NCBI RefSeq assembly: GCF_039521325.1
Contig: NZ_BAAACD010000006.1
DNA length: 64,000 nucleotides
Reading direction: 5' to 3' (one strand)
Source of the DNA: Clostridium_X cadaveris
GTDB lineage: Bacteria; Bacillota; Clostridia; Clostridiales; Clostridiaceae
Position 1 is the stretch's first letter. Each line of letters begins with the position of its first letter. A program made the position numbers and the translations under genes. Below the pieces are notes generated by a model. The model made no database searches. It was not told where the DNA came from and saw nothing but the letters and a program-made list of their open reading frames with translations. Shown piece by piece: positions 46,261-56,144 of this stretch.

Positions 46261-46266
46261 TTTTCA

Positions 46267-49200
46267 TTATTTCTTATACAATTTATTTACATTTCTAGTA
46301 AGTTCTCCAGCCATCTTTAATTGATGAAGAGGATCCGCTAATTTTTTTGCTTCATCTGGATTTGATATAAATCCACATTCTATAAGCATAGAAGGCATTA
46401 TAGTATTTCTTGTTACATAGAAATTTCTATATCTGGCTCCTCTATTATATAATCCTAAACTTGAAGGTAGGTTTTTAGCCAAATCTGCTGTAAATTCTTT
46501 TGAAACAATTGCGGCTCTACATGGAGTTGTATCATAATCATTTCCATCAGAATCTGTTTTTACTCCATTAGTTTCAACGTTTGGTCTATAAGTATCATAG
46601 AATACAGTCATTCCATTTGAAGTCTCGTTATAAGAATCATGATGTATGCTTATAAATAAATCTGCCTTTTCATTATTAGCAATTACAACTCTCTTTAAAA
46701 GACTTTGAGAAAGTTTATCTGTCTGAATTTCACCAGGTTGTCGTGTCATTATAACATTATATCCTTGTGCTAATAATGCATCTCTAAGCTTTACAGCAAC
46801 ATCCATATTCATTTGAGTTTCATCATATACTATACCATCATGAACACAACTCGCTCCACTATCTCCACCATTGTTATGTCCAGGATCTATAACTATAGTC
46901 ATCTTATCTTTTACATATCCATCATAACCTATATATTTACCATTTATAAATTCAAACTGAGCAGCATGACAATCATCATAGAAATAATAGTTCTTTCCAT
47001 CCATGTTTATCCAGCCTTTTCTAGCTATTCCTGCATCGTCAAAATTGTATCTCTTTCCGTCTTCTTCAAACCATCCTTTTACCATTCCGTAATCAGCTAA
47101 ATAGTATTTTCCTTCTGGTTTTTGAAGCCATCCTTGATGTCTTTCTCCATTTTCATTATAGTACTGCCAATGGTAATCTTCATAGCACCAACCTGTTTTT
47201 ACTTGAAGAACCCCGTTTTCATCAAATGTATAGTTCTTTCCTTCTATATTTTCGGTTCTTCCTGCTATGGCTCTTCCAGCATCGTCAAAATAGTATCTCT
47301 TTCCTTCTATATCATGCCAGCCTTTTACCATTCCATAAGGCTCTACATAGTACTTACCATCATTTGGTACATTGATCCATCCATATTGACGTTCTCCATC
47401 TTTATAATATTGCCAGTAGTAATCTTCATAGTGCCATCCATTTTTAAGAGACTTTACAAGAACACCTTCATCATTAAATGTGTATTCTTTTCCTTCTATT
47501 TCTATAGTTTTTCCTACTATAGCTCTTCCAGCATCATCGAAGTAATATCTCTTTCCTTCTACATCATACCAGCCTTTTACCATTCCGTAAGACTCCACAT
47601 AGTACTTTCCGTCGTTTGGTACATTGATCCATCCATGTTGACGCTTTCCGTCTTTATAATACTGCCAGTAGTAATCTTCATAGTGCCATCCACTTTTTAA
47701 TGCTTTTACAAGAACGCCTTCATTATCAAATGTGTATTCTTTTCCTTCTATTTCTATAGTTTTTCCTACCATAGCTCTTCCAGCATCATCGAAGTAATAT
47801 CTCTTTCCTTCTACATCATACCAGCCTTTTACCATTCCGTAAGACTCTACATAGTACTTTCCGTCGTTTGGTATATTGATCCATCCATGTTGACGCTTTC
47901 CGTCTTTATAATACTGCCAGTAGTAATCTTCATAGTGCCATCCACTTTTTAATGCTTTTACAAGAACGCCTTCATTATCAAATGTGTATTCTTTTCCTTC
48001 TATTTCTATAGTTTTTCCTACTATAGCTCTTCCAGCATCATCGAAGTAATATCTCTTTCCTTCTACATCATACCAGCCTTTTATCATACCATAAGACTCT
48101 ACATAGTACTTTCCGTCGTTTGGTATATTGATCCACCCATGTTGACGCTTTCCGTCTTTATAATACTGCCAGTAATAATCCTCATAGTGCCATCCACTTT
48201 TTAATGCTTTTACAAGAACGCCTTCATTATCAAATGTGTATTCTTTTCCTTCTATTTCTATAGTTTTTCCTACTATAGCTCTTCCAGCATCATCGAAGTA
48301 ATATCTCTTTCCTTCTACATCATACCAGCCTTTTACCATTCCGTAAGACTCTACATAGTACTTTCCGTCGTTTGGTACATTGATCCATCCATATTGACGC
48401 TTTCCGTCTTTATAATACTGCCAGTAGTAATCTTCATAGTGCCATCCACTTTTTAATGCTTTTACAAGAACGCCTTCATTATCAAATGCGTATTCTTTTC
48501 CTTCTATTTCTATAGTTTTTCCTACTATAGCTCTTCCAGCATCATCAAAATAATATCTCTTTCCTTCTACATCATACCAGCCTTTTACCATTCCATAAGA
48601 CTCTACATAGTACTTTCCGTCGTTTGGTATATTGATCCATCCATGTTGACGCTTTCCGTCTTTATAATACTGCCAGTAGTAATCCTCATAATGCCAGCCT
48701 GATTTTAAATTTTCTTTTACAAGTTTTCCTTCTTTATCAAAAGTGTAGCTCTTACCATTTATCGTTTCTGTTCTTCCTATAATAGCTCGTCCAAAGTTAT
48801 CAAAGTAATATTTATTATCGCCTTCTTGAAACCAACCTTTATGCACTATTCCATTTTCATTTAAATAATATGTTCCGTCAGATAACTTAAGCCATCCCTT
48901 ATGTAATTCACCTGTTTCGTTATAATAATACCAATCATCTCCATCTTGAAGCCAACCACGTCTTCCTGATTCGGCTTCTGATAAAAGACTATTATATAGT
49001 TCAACTAGCTTTTCTCCATATTCAACACTAGTTGCCCAGCTATTCGAAAGTTGAGTGGCCGTTTTAGCTTTTCCTGCCAAATACCCAAAATGTCTTGGAT
49101 CATAAGTAGCATTTGAACTTAAATTATTCCCCAAATAATTTTGTTCTATTTTTGTTTTAGGAAATCCTGGTGCTCCTGCATAAAGCGCTAAATGATCTAA

Positions 49201-49653
49201 ATGGGCTTGTACACCATGATCCCAGTTATCAAATCTCTTATGAGCCTCTTTATCATTATTATCATCTGCAGTTCCTGTTTCTGTTCTTTTTAATCCACAT
49301 GTGTTATAATAAGTTTCATCTAAAACATTTCCAAACCTTCCATAACCAGTCTCAAGAGCTGATTGTACATAAGCTAATGCTGGATTAACCCCTCCACGTG
49401 AAGGTGCATATTTCCAGAATAAATCTGCAAGACCAATAAAGGTTTGAGTCGCATTTCTTTTTTTTGCCCATCTCTTTGCATCTTCTATTGTTACAGTAGT
49501 TGTAGATACTATATTAATATCATTTACAGCTTTTATTGCAACTGTTTGAGTTTGTTTTTCTTTAGAATACGCTAAAATTCCTGATGTAGAAACATTGTTC
49601 ACCACCATCAGTAGCGCTAAAGCACATGCTATCTTCTTGTTTCTTCTATACAC
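46267..49653 (-). CDS. Bifunctional autolysin: glucosaminidase, choline-binding-type repeats, amidase
   Basis: An 1128-residue secreted enzyme: signal peptide (residues 1-30); glucosaminidase-type domain (about 50-225; QSALETGYGRFGN holds the catalytic Glu); a long array of GW/YY-rich cell-wall-binding motifs of choline-binding type (about 230-905); and a C-terminal Amidase_3 domain (VIDPGHNNGGDSG, YDETQMN, ISIHHDSYN, LIECGFISNP carry the zinc ligands and Glu). It cuts both glycan and peptide bonds near septa or decorated wall. I chose the GTG at 49653, seven bases after GAGGGG. Choline-binding repeats fit a locus that loads choline-like groups. Confidence 0.92.
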   Translation of the reverse strand: MYRRNKKIACALALLMVVNNVSTSGILAYSKEKQTQTVAIKAVNDINIVSTTTVTIEDAKRWAKKRNATQTFIGLADLFWKYAPSRGGVNPALAYVQSALETGYGRFGNVLDETYYNTCGLKRTETGTADDNNDKEAHKRFDNWDHGVQAHLDHLALYAGAPGFPKTKIEQNYLGNNLSSNATYDPRHFGYLAGKAKTATQLSNSWATSVEYGEKLVELYNSLLSEAESGRRGWLQDGDDWYYYNETGELHKGWLKLSDGTYYLNENGIVHKGWFQEGDNKYYFDNFGRAIIGRTETINGKSYTFDKEGKLVKENLKSGWHYEDYYWQYYKDGKRQHGWINIPNDGKYYVESYGMVKGWYDVEGKRYYFDDAGRAIVGKTIEIEGKEYAFDNEGVLVKALKSGWHYEDYYWQYYKDGKRQYGWINVPNDGKYYVESYGMVKGWYDVEGKRYYFDDAGRAIVGKTIEIEGKEYTFDNEGVLVKALKSGWHYEDYYWQYYKDGKRQHGWINIPNDGKYYVESYGMIKGWYDVEGKRYYFDDAGRAIVGKTIEIEGKEYTFDNEGVLVKALKSGWHYEDYYWQYYKDGKRQHGWINIPNDGKYYVESYGMVKGWYDVEGKRYYFDDAGRAMVGKTIEIEGKEYTFDNEGVLVKALKSGWHYEDYYWQYYKDGKRQHGWINVPNDGKYYVESYGMVKGWYDVEGKRYYFDDAGRAIVGKTIEIEGKEYTFNDEGVLVKSLKNGWHYEDYYWQYYKDGERQYGWINVPNDGKYYVEPYGMVKGWHDIEGKRYYFDDAGRAIAGRTENIEGKNYTFDENGVLQVKTGWCYEDYHWQYYNENGERHQGWLQKPEGKYYLADYGMVKGWFEEDGKRYNFDDAGIARKGWINMDGKNYYFYDDCHAAQFEFINGKYIGYDGYVKDKMTIVIDPGHNNGGDSGASCVHDGIVYDETQMNMDVAVKLRDALLAQGYNVIMTRQPGEIQTDKLSQSLLKRVVIANNEKADLFISIHHDSYNETSNGMTVFYDTYRPNVETNGVKTDSDGNDYDTTPCRAAIVSKEFTADLAKNLPSSLGLYNRGARYRNFYVTRNTIMPSMLIECGFISNPDEAKKLADPLHQLKMAGELTRNVNKLYKK
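47203..48708. repeat. Six tandem copies of an 84-codon unit inside the autolysin gene
   Basis: Units begin at 48708, 48456, 48204, 47952, 47700 and 47448, reading down the minus strand. The first five are exactly 252 bases and the sixth is 246. Each encodes four roughly 20-residue wall-binding motifs. Copies differ at only a few bases, which signals recent expansion or gene conversion; a diverged seventh unit follows. Confidence 0.92.
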
Positions 49654-49694
49654 TTGCTCACCCCTCATTATATCTATATTATTTCACTTATTTA

Positions 49695-49723
49695 ATTTTA
49701 TCACAGCTGAGTTTTATTGTAAA
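49695..49723 (-). promoter_or_regulatory. Candidate promoter of the autolysin gene
   Basis: Minus strand: TTTACA (49718-49723), 17-base spacer, TAAAAT (49695-49700), about 40 bases before the GTG start. Confidence 0.6.
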
Positions 49724-49797
49724 TTTGTATTTAATTATAAAACTTATTTATCAATTTGTATTTTAAAGTTAAAATTTATCATCAAAACACATAAAAA

Positions 49798-49830
49798 AAA
49801 TTGATAGATTATAATAAATCTATCAATTTT
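49798..49830 (-). terminator. Terminator of the GT4 gene
   Basis: An AAATTGATAGATT stem with its complement on the minus strand is followed by eight T. Confidence 0.9.
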
Positions 49831-49834
49831 CTAT

Positions 49835-50956
49835 TTATTTCCCTATGACCTCATTGTATATAGAAGCCATTTCTTTACTTATATCCTCAAGAGAGTATTG
49901 AATTACACTTTCTAAATTAAAATTAGAAACTTTTTCTCTAAAGTCCTTATCATTATACATTTTTTCTATGGCTTTAGCGAACCCTTGTACATCATCTATT
50001 CCAACTACTATTCCATTTTTACCATTCTCAATTAAATCTCTATTACCTCTACAATCAGTAACTATAATAGGTAGCCCTGTGGCCATAGCTTCCATTATAT
50101 TTACTGGTAATCCTTCTTGTCTAGCTGATGATACTGCTACATCAGCCAAAGTCATTAGATTGTTTATGTCTTTTCTATAGCCTAAGAATTTTATATTGTC
50201 ACCAACATTAAGTTTGTTAGTAAGATCTTTGTACTCTTCTTCTAATGCTCCAAGACCAGCACAAAGAAGTTTTAAGTTTGGAGTCTTATCTTTTATTAAA
50301 TTTATCGCATTAATCAATAAATCATGATGCTTTCTATAACTTAATTCAGCGGCATAAACCATTATAAAATCATCTTCTTTATACCCATACTCTTCTCTTA
50401 ATGCTCTCTTCTTTTCCAAAGTCTGAGGGACAAATTTATTTAAATTTATTCCAACTCCTTTTACAAACTTTAAACTCTTAGCTTTAAAATTTCTTTCTTT
50501 AGCAGCATTAAAATCTTCCTCGTTTATAGTAATAAGACAATCTGTATATTTAGATAAAAATTTCTCTACATTATAATATACAAGCCAGTTAAACTTTGAT
50601 GCTCCCTCATAGAAATGAAAACCATGTGCTGTATACATGACTTTTGTGCCTTTCTTTCTAGCACCTCTAGCTGCCCATCTTGTAAGAGCCCCTCCAATAG
50701 GAGTGTGACAATGAATTACTTCATAGTTATTATCATCTATCATCTTTTTTAATTCTAAGTAAGCCTTAAAATTACTTGGTTTTAATGGGTTTCTATCAAA
50801 TTTTAGATTATATTTAAAATCTGTATATGGTATATGATTCTCTCCATTGCTAGCTACATGAACTTCATATCCTTGATCCTTAAACCATTTAAGATAAGGT
50901 ATATGAAAATTTAATATATGACTGTCAACCTTAGCTGTAAATAAAACTTTTTTCAT
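49835..50956 (-). CDS. Family 4 glycosyltransferase
   Basis: A 373-residue GT-B enzyme. The N-terminal acceptor domain (FNWLVYYNVEKFLSKYTDCLITIN) is followed by a C-terminal donor domain with the E-x7-E motif in VNIMEAMATGLPIIVTDCRGN. VSSARQEGLP precedes it. It resembles capsule glycosyltransferases of the WecA-dependent EPS type; the sugar is not predictable. It lies 12 bases after galE and may use UDP-galactose made there. Confidence 0.9.
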   Translation of the reverse strand: MKKVLFTAKVDSHILNFHIPYLKWFKDQGYEVHVASNGENHIPYTDFKYNLKFDRNPLKPSNFKAYLELKKMIDDNNYEVIHCHTPIGGALTRWAARGARKKGTKVMYTAHGFHFYEGASKFNWLVYYNVEKFLSKYTDCLITINEEDFNAAKERNFKAKSLKFVKGVGINLNKFVPQTLEKKRALREEYGYKEDDFIMVYAAELSYRKHHDLLINAINLIKDKTPNLKLLCAGLGALEEEYKDLTNKLNVGDNIKFLGYRKDINNLMTLADVAVSSARQEGLPVNIMEAMATGLPIIVTDCRGNRDLIENGKNGIVVGIDDVQGFAKAIEKMYNDKDFREKVSNFNLESVIQYSLEDISKEMASIYNEVIGK

Positions 50957-50968
50957 GACTATATTCTC

Positions 50969-51988
50969 CTATTTATCATATCCATTAGGATTGTTCTTCT
51001 GCCATCTCCATGAATCTCTACACATATCTTCAAGATTCTTTTCTGCCTTCCATCCTAATTCATTTAATGCCTTGCTTGCATCAGCATAGCATGTTGCAAT
51101 ATCTCCTGCTCTTCTAGGCGCAATCTTGTAAGGAATCTCAACTCCAGATGCCTTTTCAAAATTTTTCACAACATCTAAAACACTGTATCCTATACCTGTA
51201 CCTAAGTTATAAGGTTCTACCCCTTTAAGGTTCATTACTTTTTCAACAGCTTTAAGATGACCTTTAGCTAAATCAACTACATGAATATAGTCTCTAACTC
51301 CTGTACCATCATGAGTATCATAGTCATCACCAAATACACTTAAAAATTCTCTCTTTCCTACTGCAACTTGGGTTATATATGGCATAAGATTATTTGGAAT
51401 TCCATTTGGATCTTCTCCAATTCTTCCACTCTCATGAGCTCCGATAGGATTGAAATATCTAAGCAATGCTATGCTCCACTCATTATCAGAAACATATATG
51501 TCTTTAAGGATCTGCTCTATGAAAAGTTTAGTGCTTCCATATGGGTTTGTTGCACTAGCTGTAGGCATAGTCTCTGAAAACGGAACCTTATTTTCCATTC
51601 CATATACTGTAGCTGATGAACTAAATACTATTCTTTTCACTCCATATTTTCTCATAACATCGCATAAAACTAAAGTACCGCTTATATTATTTTCATAGTA
51701 TTCTATAGGCATAGTAACTGATTCACCAACAGCCTTAAGACCTGCAAAATGTATTACAGCTTCTATAGTATTCTCTTCAAATACCTTCGAAAGACCTTCT
51801 CTATCTAGTATATCTACTTTATAAAACTTAGGTTTTTTCCCACCTGAAAGTTCCTCTATACGGTTTAATACCTCTGGTTTACTGTTACAAAAATTGTCTA
51901 CAATTACAATGTCATATCCTGCATTTAAAAGTTCTATTGAGGTGTGGCTTCCTATATATCCAGCTCCACCTGTTACTAATATTGACAT
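50969..51988 (-). CDS. galE: UDP-glucose 4-epimerase
   Basis: A short-chain dehydrogenase fold enzyme of 339 residues converting UDP-Glc and UDP-Gal. It has the NAD motif GGAGYIGSHTSIEL, catalytic SSSATVYG and YGSTK, and the substrate region RYFNPIGAHESGRIGEDPNGIPN. It feeds the GT4 downstream and is linked to GalU at the far end of the locus, which makes the UDP-glucose precursor. Confidence 0.95.
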   Translation of the reverse strand: MSILVTGGAGYIGSHTSIELLNAGYDIVIVDNFCNSKPEVLNRIEELSGGKKPKFYKVDILDREGLSKVFEENTIEAVIHFAGLKAVGESVTMPIEYYENNISGTLVLCDVMRKYGVKRIVFSSSATVYGMENKVPFSETMPTASATNPYGSTKLFIEQILKDIYVSDNEWSIALLRYFNPIGAHESGRIGEDPNGIPNNLMPYITQVAVGKREFLSVFGDDYDTHDGTGVRDYIHVVDLAKGHLKAVEKVMNLKGVEPYNLGTGIGYSVLDVVKNFEKASGVEIPYKIAPRRAGDIATCYADASKALNELGWKAEKNLEDMCRDSWRWQKNNPNGYDK

Positions 51989-52123
51989 ATCTTTCCCTCC
52001 TTATGATTTGACATCAAGTCTTAATCTTTTATCATAAAAATTCTTCAAGAATAATAAAATGTCCTATATTTTATCTTAATTATTTTGTGAACACTTTTAA
52101 CATCTATTAATATATTATTGAGG

Positions 52124-52936
52124 TTATCTTAATTTTGTTATTATTATTCGCCTTATATACTTCATCCAATAAAATACTCTTAAAAATATGTAAAACCCTG
52201 TACTTATTATAGATTCTTCTCTTAATTCTTTTATATTTTTTATGGTACCTTCATGCATGCCCTTAAGATTTGAAGATAATCCGCTAAATCCAAAGGAAGG
52301 TTTTCCACATCCGCATTGAACCACTTGTACTGGAAGATGATAATAATTATAGTTATTACATATTTTATAAAAGTACTGAATGTCCTCTGCAAATTGTTGA
52401 TTTTCATCAAAATAACCTATTTCATCTACTATCTTCTTTCTAAAAAGCGCTGCTGGAGTTAAAGGAAAAGTCTTTAAGCACAAATCTTTAACATTTGCTT
52501 TATAAAGAGTGTCTATTTTCCTTCCAAATATACTCAAACTTTTACCATTAGCATCCCCGCCTAAAAAATCTATTTCTGGGTGTTCTTTTATAGTTTTCAT
52601 CTGAACTTCAATTTTCTCAGGAAGCCATTCGTCATCGGAATCCAACAAAGCAATAAACTCACCTTTCGCTTCCTTCATTCCTTTATTTCTAGCTGTAGAA
52701 ACGCCTCCATTAGGCTTATCTATAAGTCTTATAGGTACATCCTTATTTTGATCAGCATATTCTTTCACTATATCAAAAGACTTATCCGTCGAGCCATCAT
52801 TAATCACTAATATTTCCAAAATCATATTAAAAGCTGTTTGTTTTCTAACAGATTCTAGAGTACGAATAATTGTATCTTCACTATTATACATAGGAATTAC
52901 AACCGAAACTTTATTTTTCCCTAACTTCTCGGACAT
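52124..52936 (-). CDS. Family 2 glycosyltransferase
   Basis: A 270-residue GT-A enzyme: VVIPMYNSEDTIIRTLESV, INDGSTDKSFD, GGVSTARNKGMKEA and the DxD-like LLDSDDEWLP, then FAEDIQYFYKI. A hydrophobic patch near the C-terminus may sit on the membrane. It stands alone between galE and the eutH operon. Confidence 0.88.
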   Translation of the reverse strand: MSEKLGKNKVSVVIPMYNSEDTIIRTLESVRKQTAFNMILEILVINDGSTDKSFDIVKEYADQNKDVPIRLIDKPNGGVSTARNKGMKEAKGEFIALLDSDDEWLPEKIEVQMKTIKEHPEIDFLGGDANGKSLSIFGRKIDTLYKANVKDLCLKTFPLTPAALFRKKIVDEIGYFDENQQFAEDIQYFYKICNNYNYYHLPVQVVQCGCGKPSFGFSGLSSNLKGMHEGTIKNIKELREESIISTGFYIFLRVFYWMKYIRRIIITKLR

Positions 52937-53087
52937 TATCTTCCTTCTCCAATCATGTTTTCTATAACACTATGAATTATATCATATACTTTCTATCTAT
53001 TCACAGTACTTTTTTAATTATTGCTTCATTTTATGTCATTAAATTATGAATATATTGTAAATTGATAAAGTTTAATAATATAAAAAA

Positions 53088-53127
53088 ATAAGCATCCTAT
53101 CATGTATAAATAAGACAGGATACTTAT
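53088..53127 (-). terminator. Terminator of the licCA-eutH operon
   Basis: A minus-strand stem, ATAAG plus ATCCT with its complement (one mismatch), is followed by seven T, about 15 bases after the eutH stop. Confidence 0.85.
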
Positions 53128-53141
53128 ATCTTAAACTTTAT

Positions 53142-54347
53142 TTATGCTAATAAAGAGTCTGCTTCCTCAAGCTTTTTAGCCTTTGGAACTGCTATTTTAG
53201 TTGCAATAGCTACAGCACATATTCCAGCCACAAGCTTTCCACATAAAATTGGCAAAATTAAATTTGGTTGAAAGTTTGCTGTAAATGCAAGATGATCTCC
53301 TATAAGGAAAGCTCCACAAACACCAAATCCAATAGTTTTGACTTTGTCTTCTGCTTTCATGTCTTTAATCATTGCAAATAATGCTAATATATTTGCAGCT
53401 CCTGCTAATATACCAGTAGTTGCATCTGTTGAAAGTCCACACTTCTTTCCAATAGCATTTAGAGGTTTATTTAAATATTTTTTAATTAGATATACCATTG
53501 GGAAAGCACCACATAACATCATTGCAATAGCTCCTGATACTTCCAATGCCCTAACCTGATCTATTTGGTCAGCTAATATAGGTTCAAATCCCCATACTCC
53601 AAATATATTTGAGAAAAATCCTGTAAAATATTCTACTATAGAAAAAACTAATACTAGTTTTAATGCAGAATCCATAATTCTACCGAATATTATAAAGCCC
53701 CTTATCATGGCATCTGGCTTAAATAGTAATCCTACCGCAATAATTATACATATAATAATTAATGGTATTAAGTTTCTAAATATGTCTCCATAACTCATCA
53801 ATAATTGATACGTAGCTGCGCTATCAGTGCTTATCATATCTCTTATGTATGGTTTAGTAAGTGCCATAACAACACTTGATACTAAAACTCCTACTGGAAT
53901 TGTCAGTATTCCAGACATAACTCCTAAAGCTAAATACTTTTGATCCTTTTTTTGAATCATCTTTAATCCAACTGGAATACTAAAAACTATAGTTGCACCT
54001 GCCATATATCCTGTTGTCATAGCCATAATCCAACTTTCTTTTGTATGAGCTAAAGCTTCCGCAAGCTGGTATCCTCCCATATCTACTGCTATAAAAGTTG
54101 TAGCAGCCATAGCAGGATCTGCACCTACTGCCTGAAAAAGCGGTCCAAATACTGAAGACACGAATGCAGTTATAAAAGGAGCTGCAGCCATTATACCTGC
54201 AACAGGTAGGAATATTGGTCCTACACTGTTAATTCCTTCTACAAATTCATTTCCAAGTTCACTGTTCTCTTTTACTATTGATGCTACAGCCCCAGCAACT
54301 GCACACGCCATTATTATATAAACTACTACTTTCCCAATAATCTCCAT
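53142..54347 (-). CDS. eutH: Ethanolamine permease EutH
   Basis: A 401-residue membrane protein with ten to eleven helices, matching EutH over its length. Segments include PIFLPVAGIMAAAPFITAF, TTFIAVDMGGYQLAEALAHTKE, and GDHLAFTANFQPNLILPI. EutH normally imports ethanolamine for eut catabolism. No eutBC, microcompartment or other eut genes are present here; instead it follows a cytidylyltransferase-kinase fusion by 22 bases. It therefore more likely supplies ethanolamine for surface decoration. Confidence 0.9.
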   Translation of the reverse strand: MEIIGKVVVYIIMACAVAGAVASIVKENSELGNEFVEGINSVGPIFLPVAGIMAAAPFITAFVSSVFGPLFQAVGADPAMAATTFIAVDMGGYQLAEALAHTKESWIMAMTTGYMAGATIVFSIPVGLKMIQKKDQKYLALGVMSGILTIPVGVLVSSVVMALTKPYIRDMISTDSAATYQLLMSYGDIFRNLIPLIIICIIIAVGLLFKPDAMIRGFIIFGRIMDSALKLVLVFSIVEYFTGFFSNIFGVWGFEPILADQIDQVRALEVSGAIAMMLCGAFPMVYLIKKYLNKPLNAIGKKCGLSTDATTGILAGAANILALFAMIKDMKAEDKVKTIGFGVCGAFLIGDHLAFTANFQPNLILPILCGKLVAGICAVAIATKIAVPKAKKLEEADSLLA

Positions 54348-54369
54348 AAAAATCCCCTATCTAATTTCT

Positions 54370-56112
54370 TTATTTATTTTCATATAAAGCTAATGCTATA
54401 TTTCCATATTCAACAGCATAATCATGCCATATCTTTACATAGTCGCCTATATCTTCCCCTAAACTTTCTTTAAACACAGCCCAAACAAACCAATAATAAG
54501 AACTGATTGCCACATATCCTAAATAGTGTCTCATTTCCTTTTCAGTTAATTCTCTTCCAAAGTATATTTTTAGTACATCCTTTGCTTCATCTAATGTATA
54601 ATCTGAACAGCATATAAAAGTTCCTATATCACTGGCTGGATCAGCATTACCAGAATATTCCCAGTCTATAAGATACATATTCTCCCCATCAGTTAAGAAG
54701 TTTGGATCATAGCAATCATTGTGACATAATCTTTTTGGTACATTGTCACTTTCAGTAAATTTATAAAGTCTACTTATCATCTCAGTGATTTCTTCAATAT
54801 CTTTGAAATTATTTATATAGTCATATTGCTTTGCTAGAGTTAATAATTTATCTGCCTCATCGAATATACTGAATTCCCATTTTGATGGTACACAAGCATC
54901 ATGAAGTTTTTTAACCATCTTCATAGCTTTCTCAACATCTTGGGTATTTCTATAGTCAAAATCTATACAATTATCTATGAACTCACATATTTTCCAGCCT
55001 TCTGTAGGACTCATATATATGTAAGTATTATCTAAGCCTAGCTCCTTAGCTACACCTTGTGAAAAAGCTTCACTTTCTCTATTTATTATTTCTTCAGTTC
55101 CAACTCCTGGCAAACGATATACATAAGCTTTGCCATCGACAAGAAACTTAAATGAAATGTTTGTAAGTCCCTTCTTTATTGGAACAATGTTCTTTACATC
55201 TGCTTCTTTACACTTTAATATACTACATATATTTTTTATAACTTGTGATCTGCTGTCATACTTGTACGATTCATCAAAATCCCTTAAATCATCTAAAGAA
55301 TCAAACTCTAGAATCTCACCTTTTTTGTACTCCCTTTTATTCATGCGAAGTTCACCTAAATGTCTTATAAATATATCTTCCCATAACATAGAGTCAACAC
55401 CAGGTTCATCATATTCTTTAACTAGTATATCTGTAAATCTCTTTGAGAACTCTTTTGAGAAGTAAACATGACCCAACATTATCCAAGCATTTTCTCCACC
55501 TACTGTTACATAAGAAATTGTATTGTCATCATCTACTGTTATGCAATACTCATCTGTTTCATTTTCCTCAAAAACAGATGAATAATAAGAATCATATACG
55601 TATTTTTCAAAAACATTGTCTACAAAATAGTTGTCTGATGAACATATATAAGAATTTTTTAATCTATCTCTAACTAAATAAAGTGTTGAATTATTGTTTC
55701 TAACTTTGTACTCTTCATTTACAACTATATCTACATTAAATTTATCTTTTAGATAATAGAATTTTTCTTTCATATATCCTACAACTATTGTTATATTGTC
55801 AATTCCAGCTTCCTTTAGCTGTCTTATTTGTCTTTCTATAAGTATTTCTCCCTTAACCTCTAAAAGAGCCTTAGGTCTTTCATAAGAAAGTGGTGCAAAT
55901 CTTGAAGAAAGTCCTGCAGCCATTATAATGGCATTATCTACTTTAAATTCTTCAAGAGTATTTTTCCCTTTCTCCGTTAAAGATAGATTTTCTATCAATC
56001 CATCCTTTCTTAAATCCTTTAATATATCTTCATCAAAATTATTTTTAGTGCAACTAATCTTTTCATTTTTAAATATATCATTTAAACATTGAAATTTTCT
56101 TTTGCTTAACAT
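54370..56112 (-). CDS. Nucleotidyltransferase / amino-alcohol kinase fusion (probable ethanolamine), third copy
   Basis: A 580-residue protein. About 60 N-terminal residues form a shortened winged-helix-like domain (DEDILKDLRKDGLIENLSLTEKG). Residues 65-295 are a nucleotidyltransferase with the full signature AAGLSSRFAPL...RPKALLEVKGE. Residues 310-580 are a LicA-like kinase with YRLPGVGTEEIINR, LCHNDCYDPNF and LIDWEYSGNADPASD. It would phosphorylate an amino alcohol and make its CDP form. The partner EutH points to ethanolamine. The ATG at 56112 follows AAAGGAGG; an upstream start overlaps that site. Operator and promoter lie upstream. Confidence 0.85.
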   Translation of the reverse strand: MLSKRKFQCLNDIFKNEKISCTKNNFDEDILKDLRKDGLIENLSLTEKGKNTLEEFKVDNAIIMAAGLSSRFAPLSYERPKALLEVKGEILIERQIRQLKEAGIDNITIVVGYMKEKFYYLKDKFNVDIVVNEEYKVRNNNSTLYLVRDRLKNSYICSSDNYFVDNVFEKYVYDSYYSSVFEENETDEYCITVDDDNTISYVTVGGENAWIMLGHVYFSKEFSKRFTDILVKEYDEPGVDSMLWEDIFIRHLGELRMNKREYKKGEILEFDSLDDLRDFDESYKYDSRSQVIKNICSILKCKEADVKNIVPIKKGLTNISFKFLVDGKAYVYRLPGVGTEEIINRESEAFSQGVAKELGLDNTYIYMSPTEGWKICEFIDNCIDFDYRNTQDVEKAMKMVKKLHDACVPSKWEFSIFDEADKLLTLAKQYDYINNFKDIEEITEMISRLYKFTESDNVPKRLCHNDCYDPNFLTDGENMYLIDWEYSGNADPASDIGTFICCSDYTLDEAKDVLKIYFGRELTEKEMRHYLGYVAISSYYWFVWAVFKESLGEDIGDYVKIWHDYAVEYGNIALALYENK

Positions 56113-56144
56113 AATTTTCCTCCTTTTTTTACAACCAATAATGA

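Noticed and set aside
47122..47700. Long plus-strand open frames opposite the autolysin repeats
   Set aside because: They repeat with the 252-base unit and are antisense shadows of the conserved minus-strand protein; they have no ribosome sites.
53142..54347. Ethanolamine catabolism operon
   Set aside because: Only EutH is present; no ammonia-lyase, microcompartment or regulator genes lie near it.
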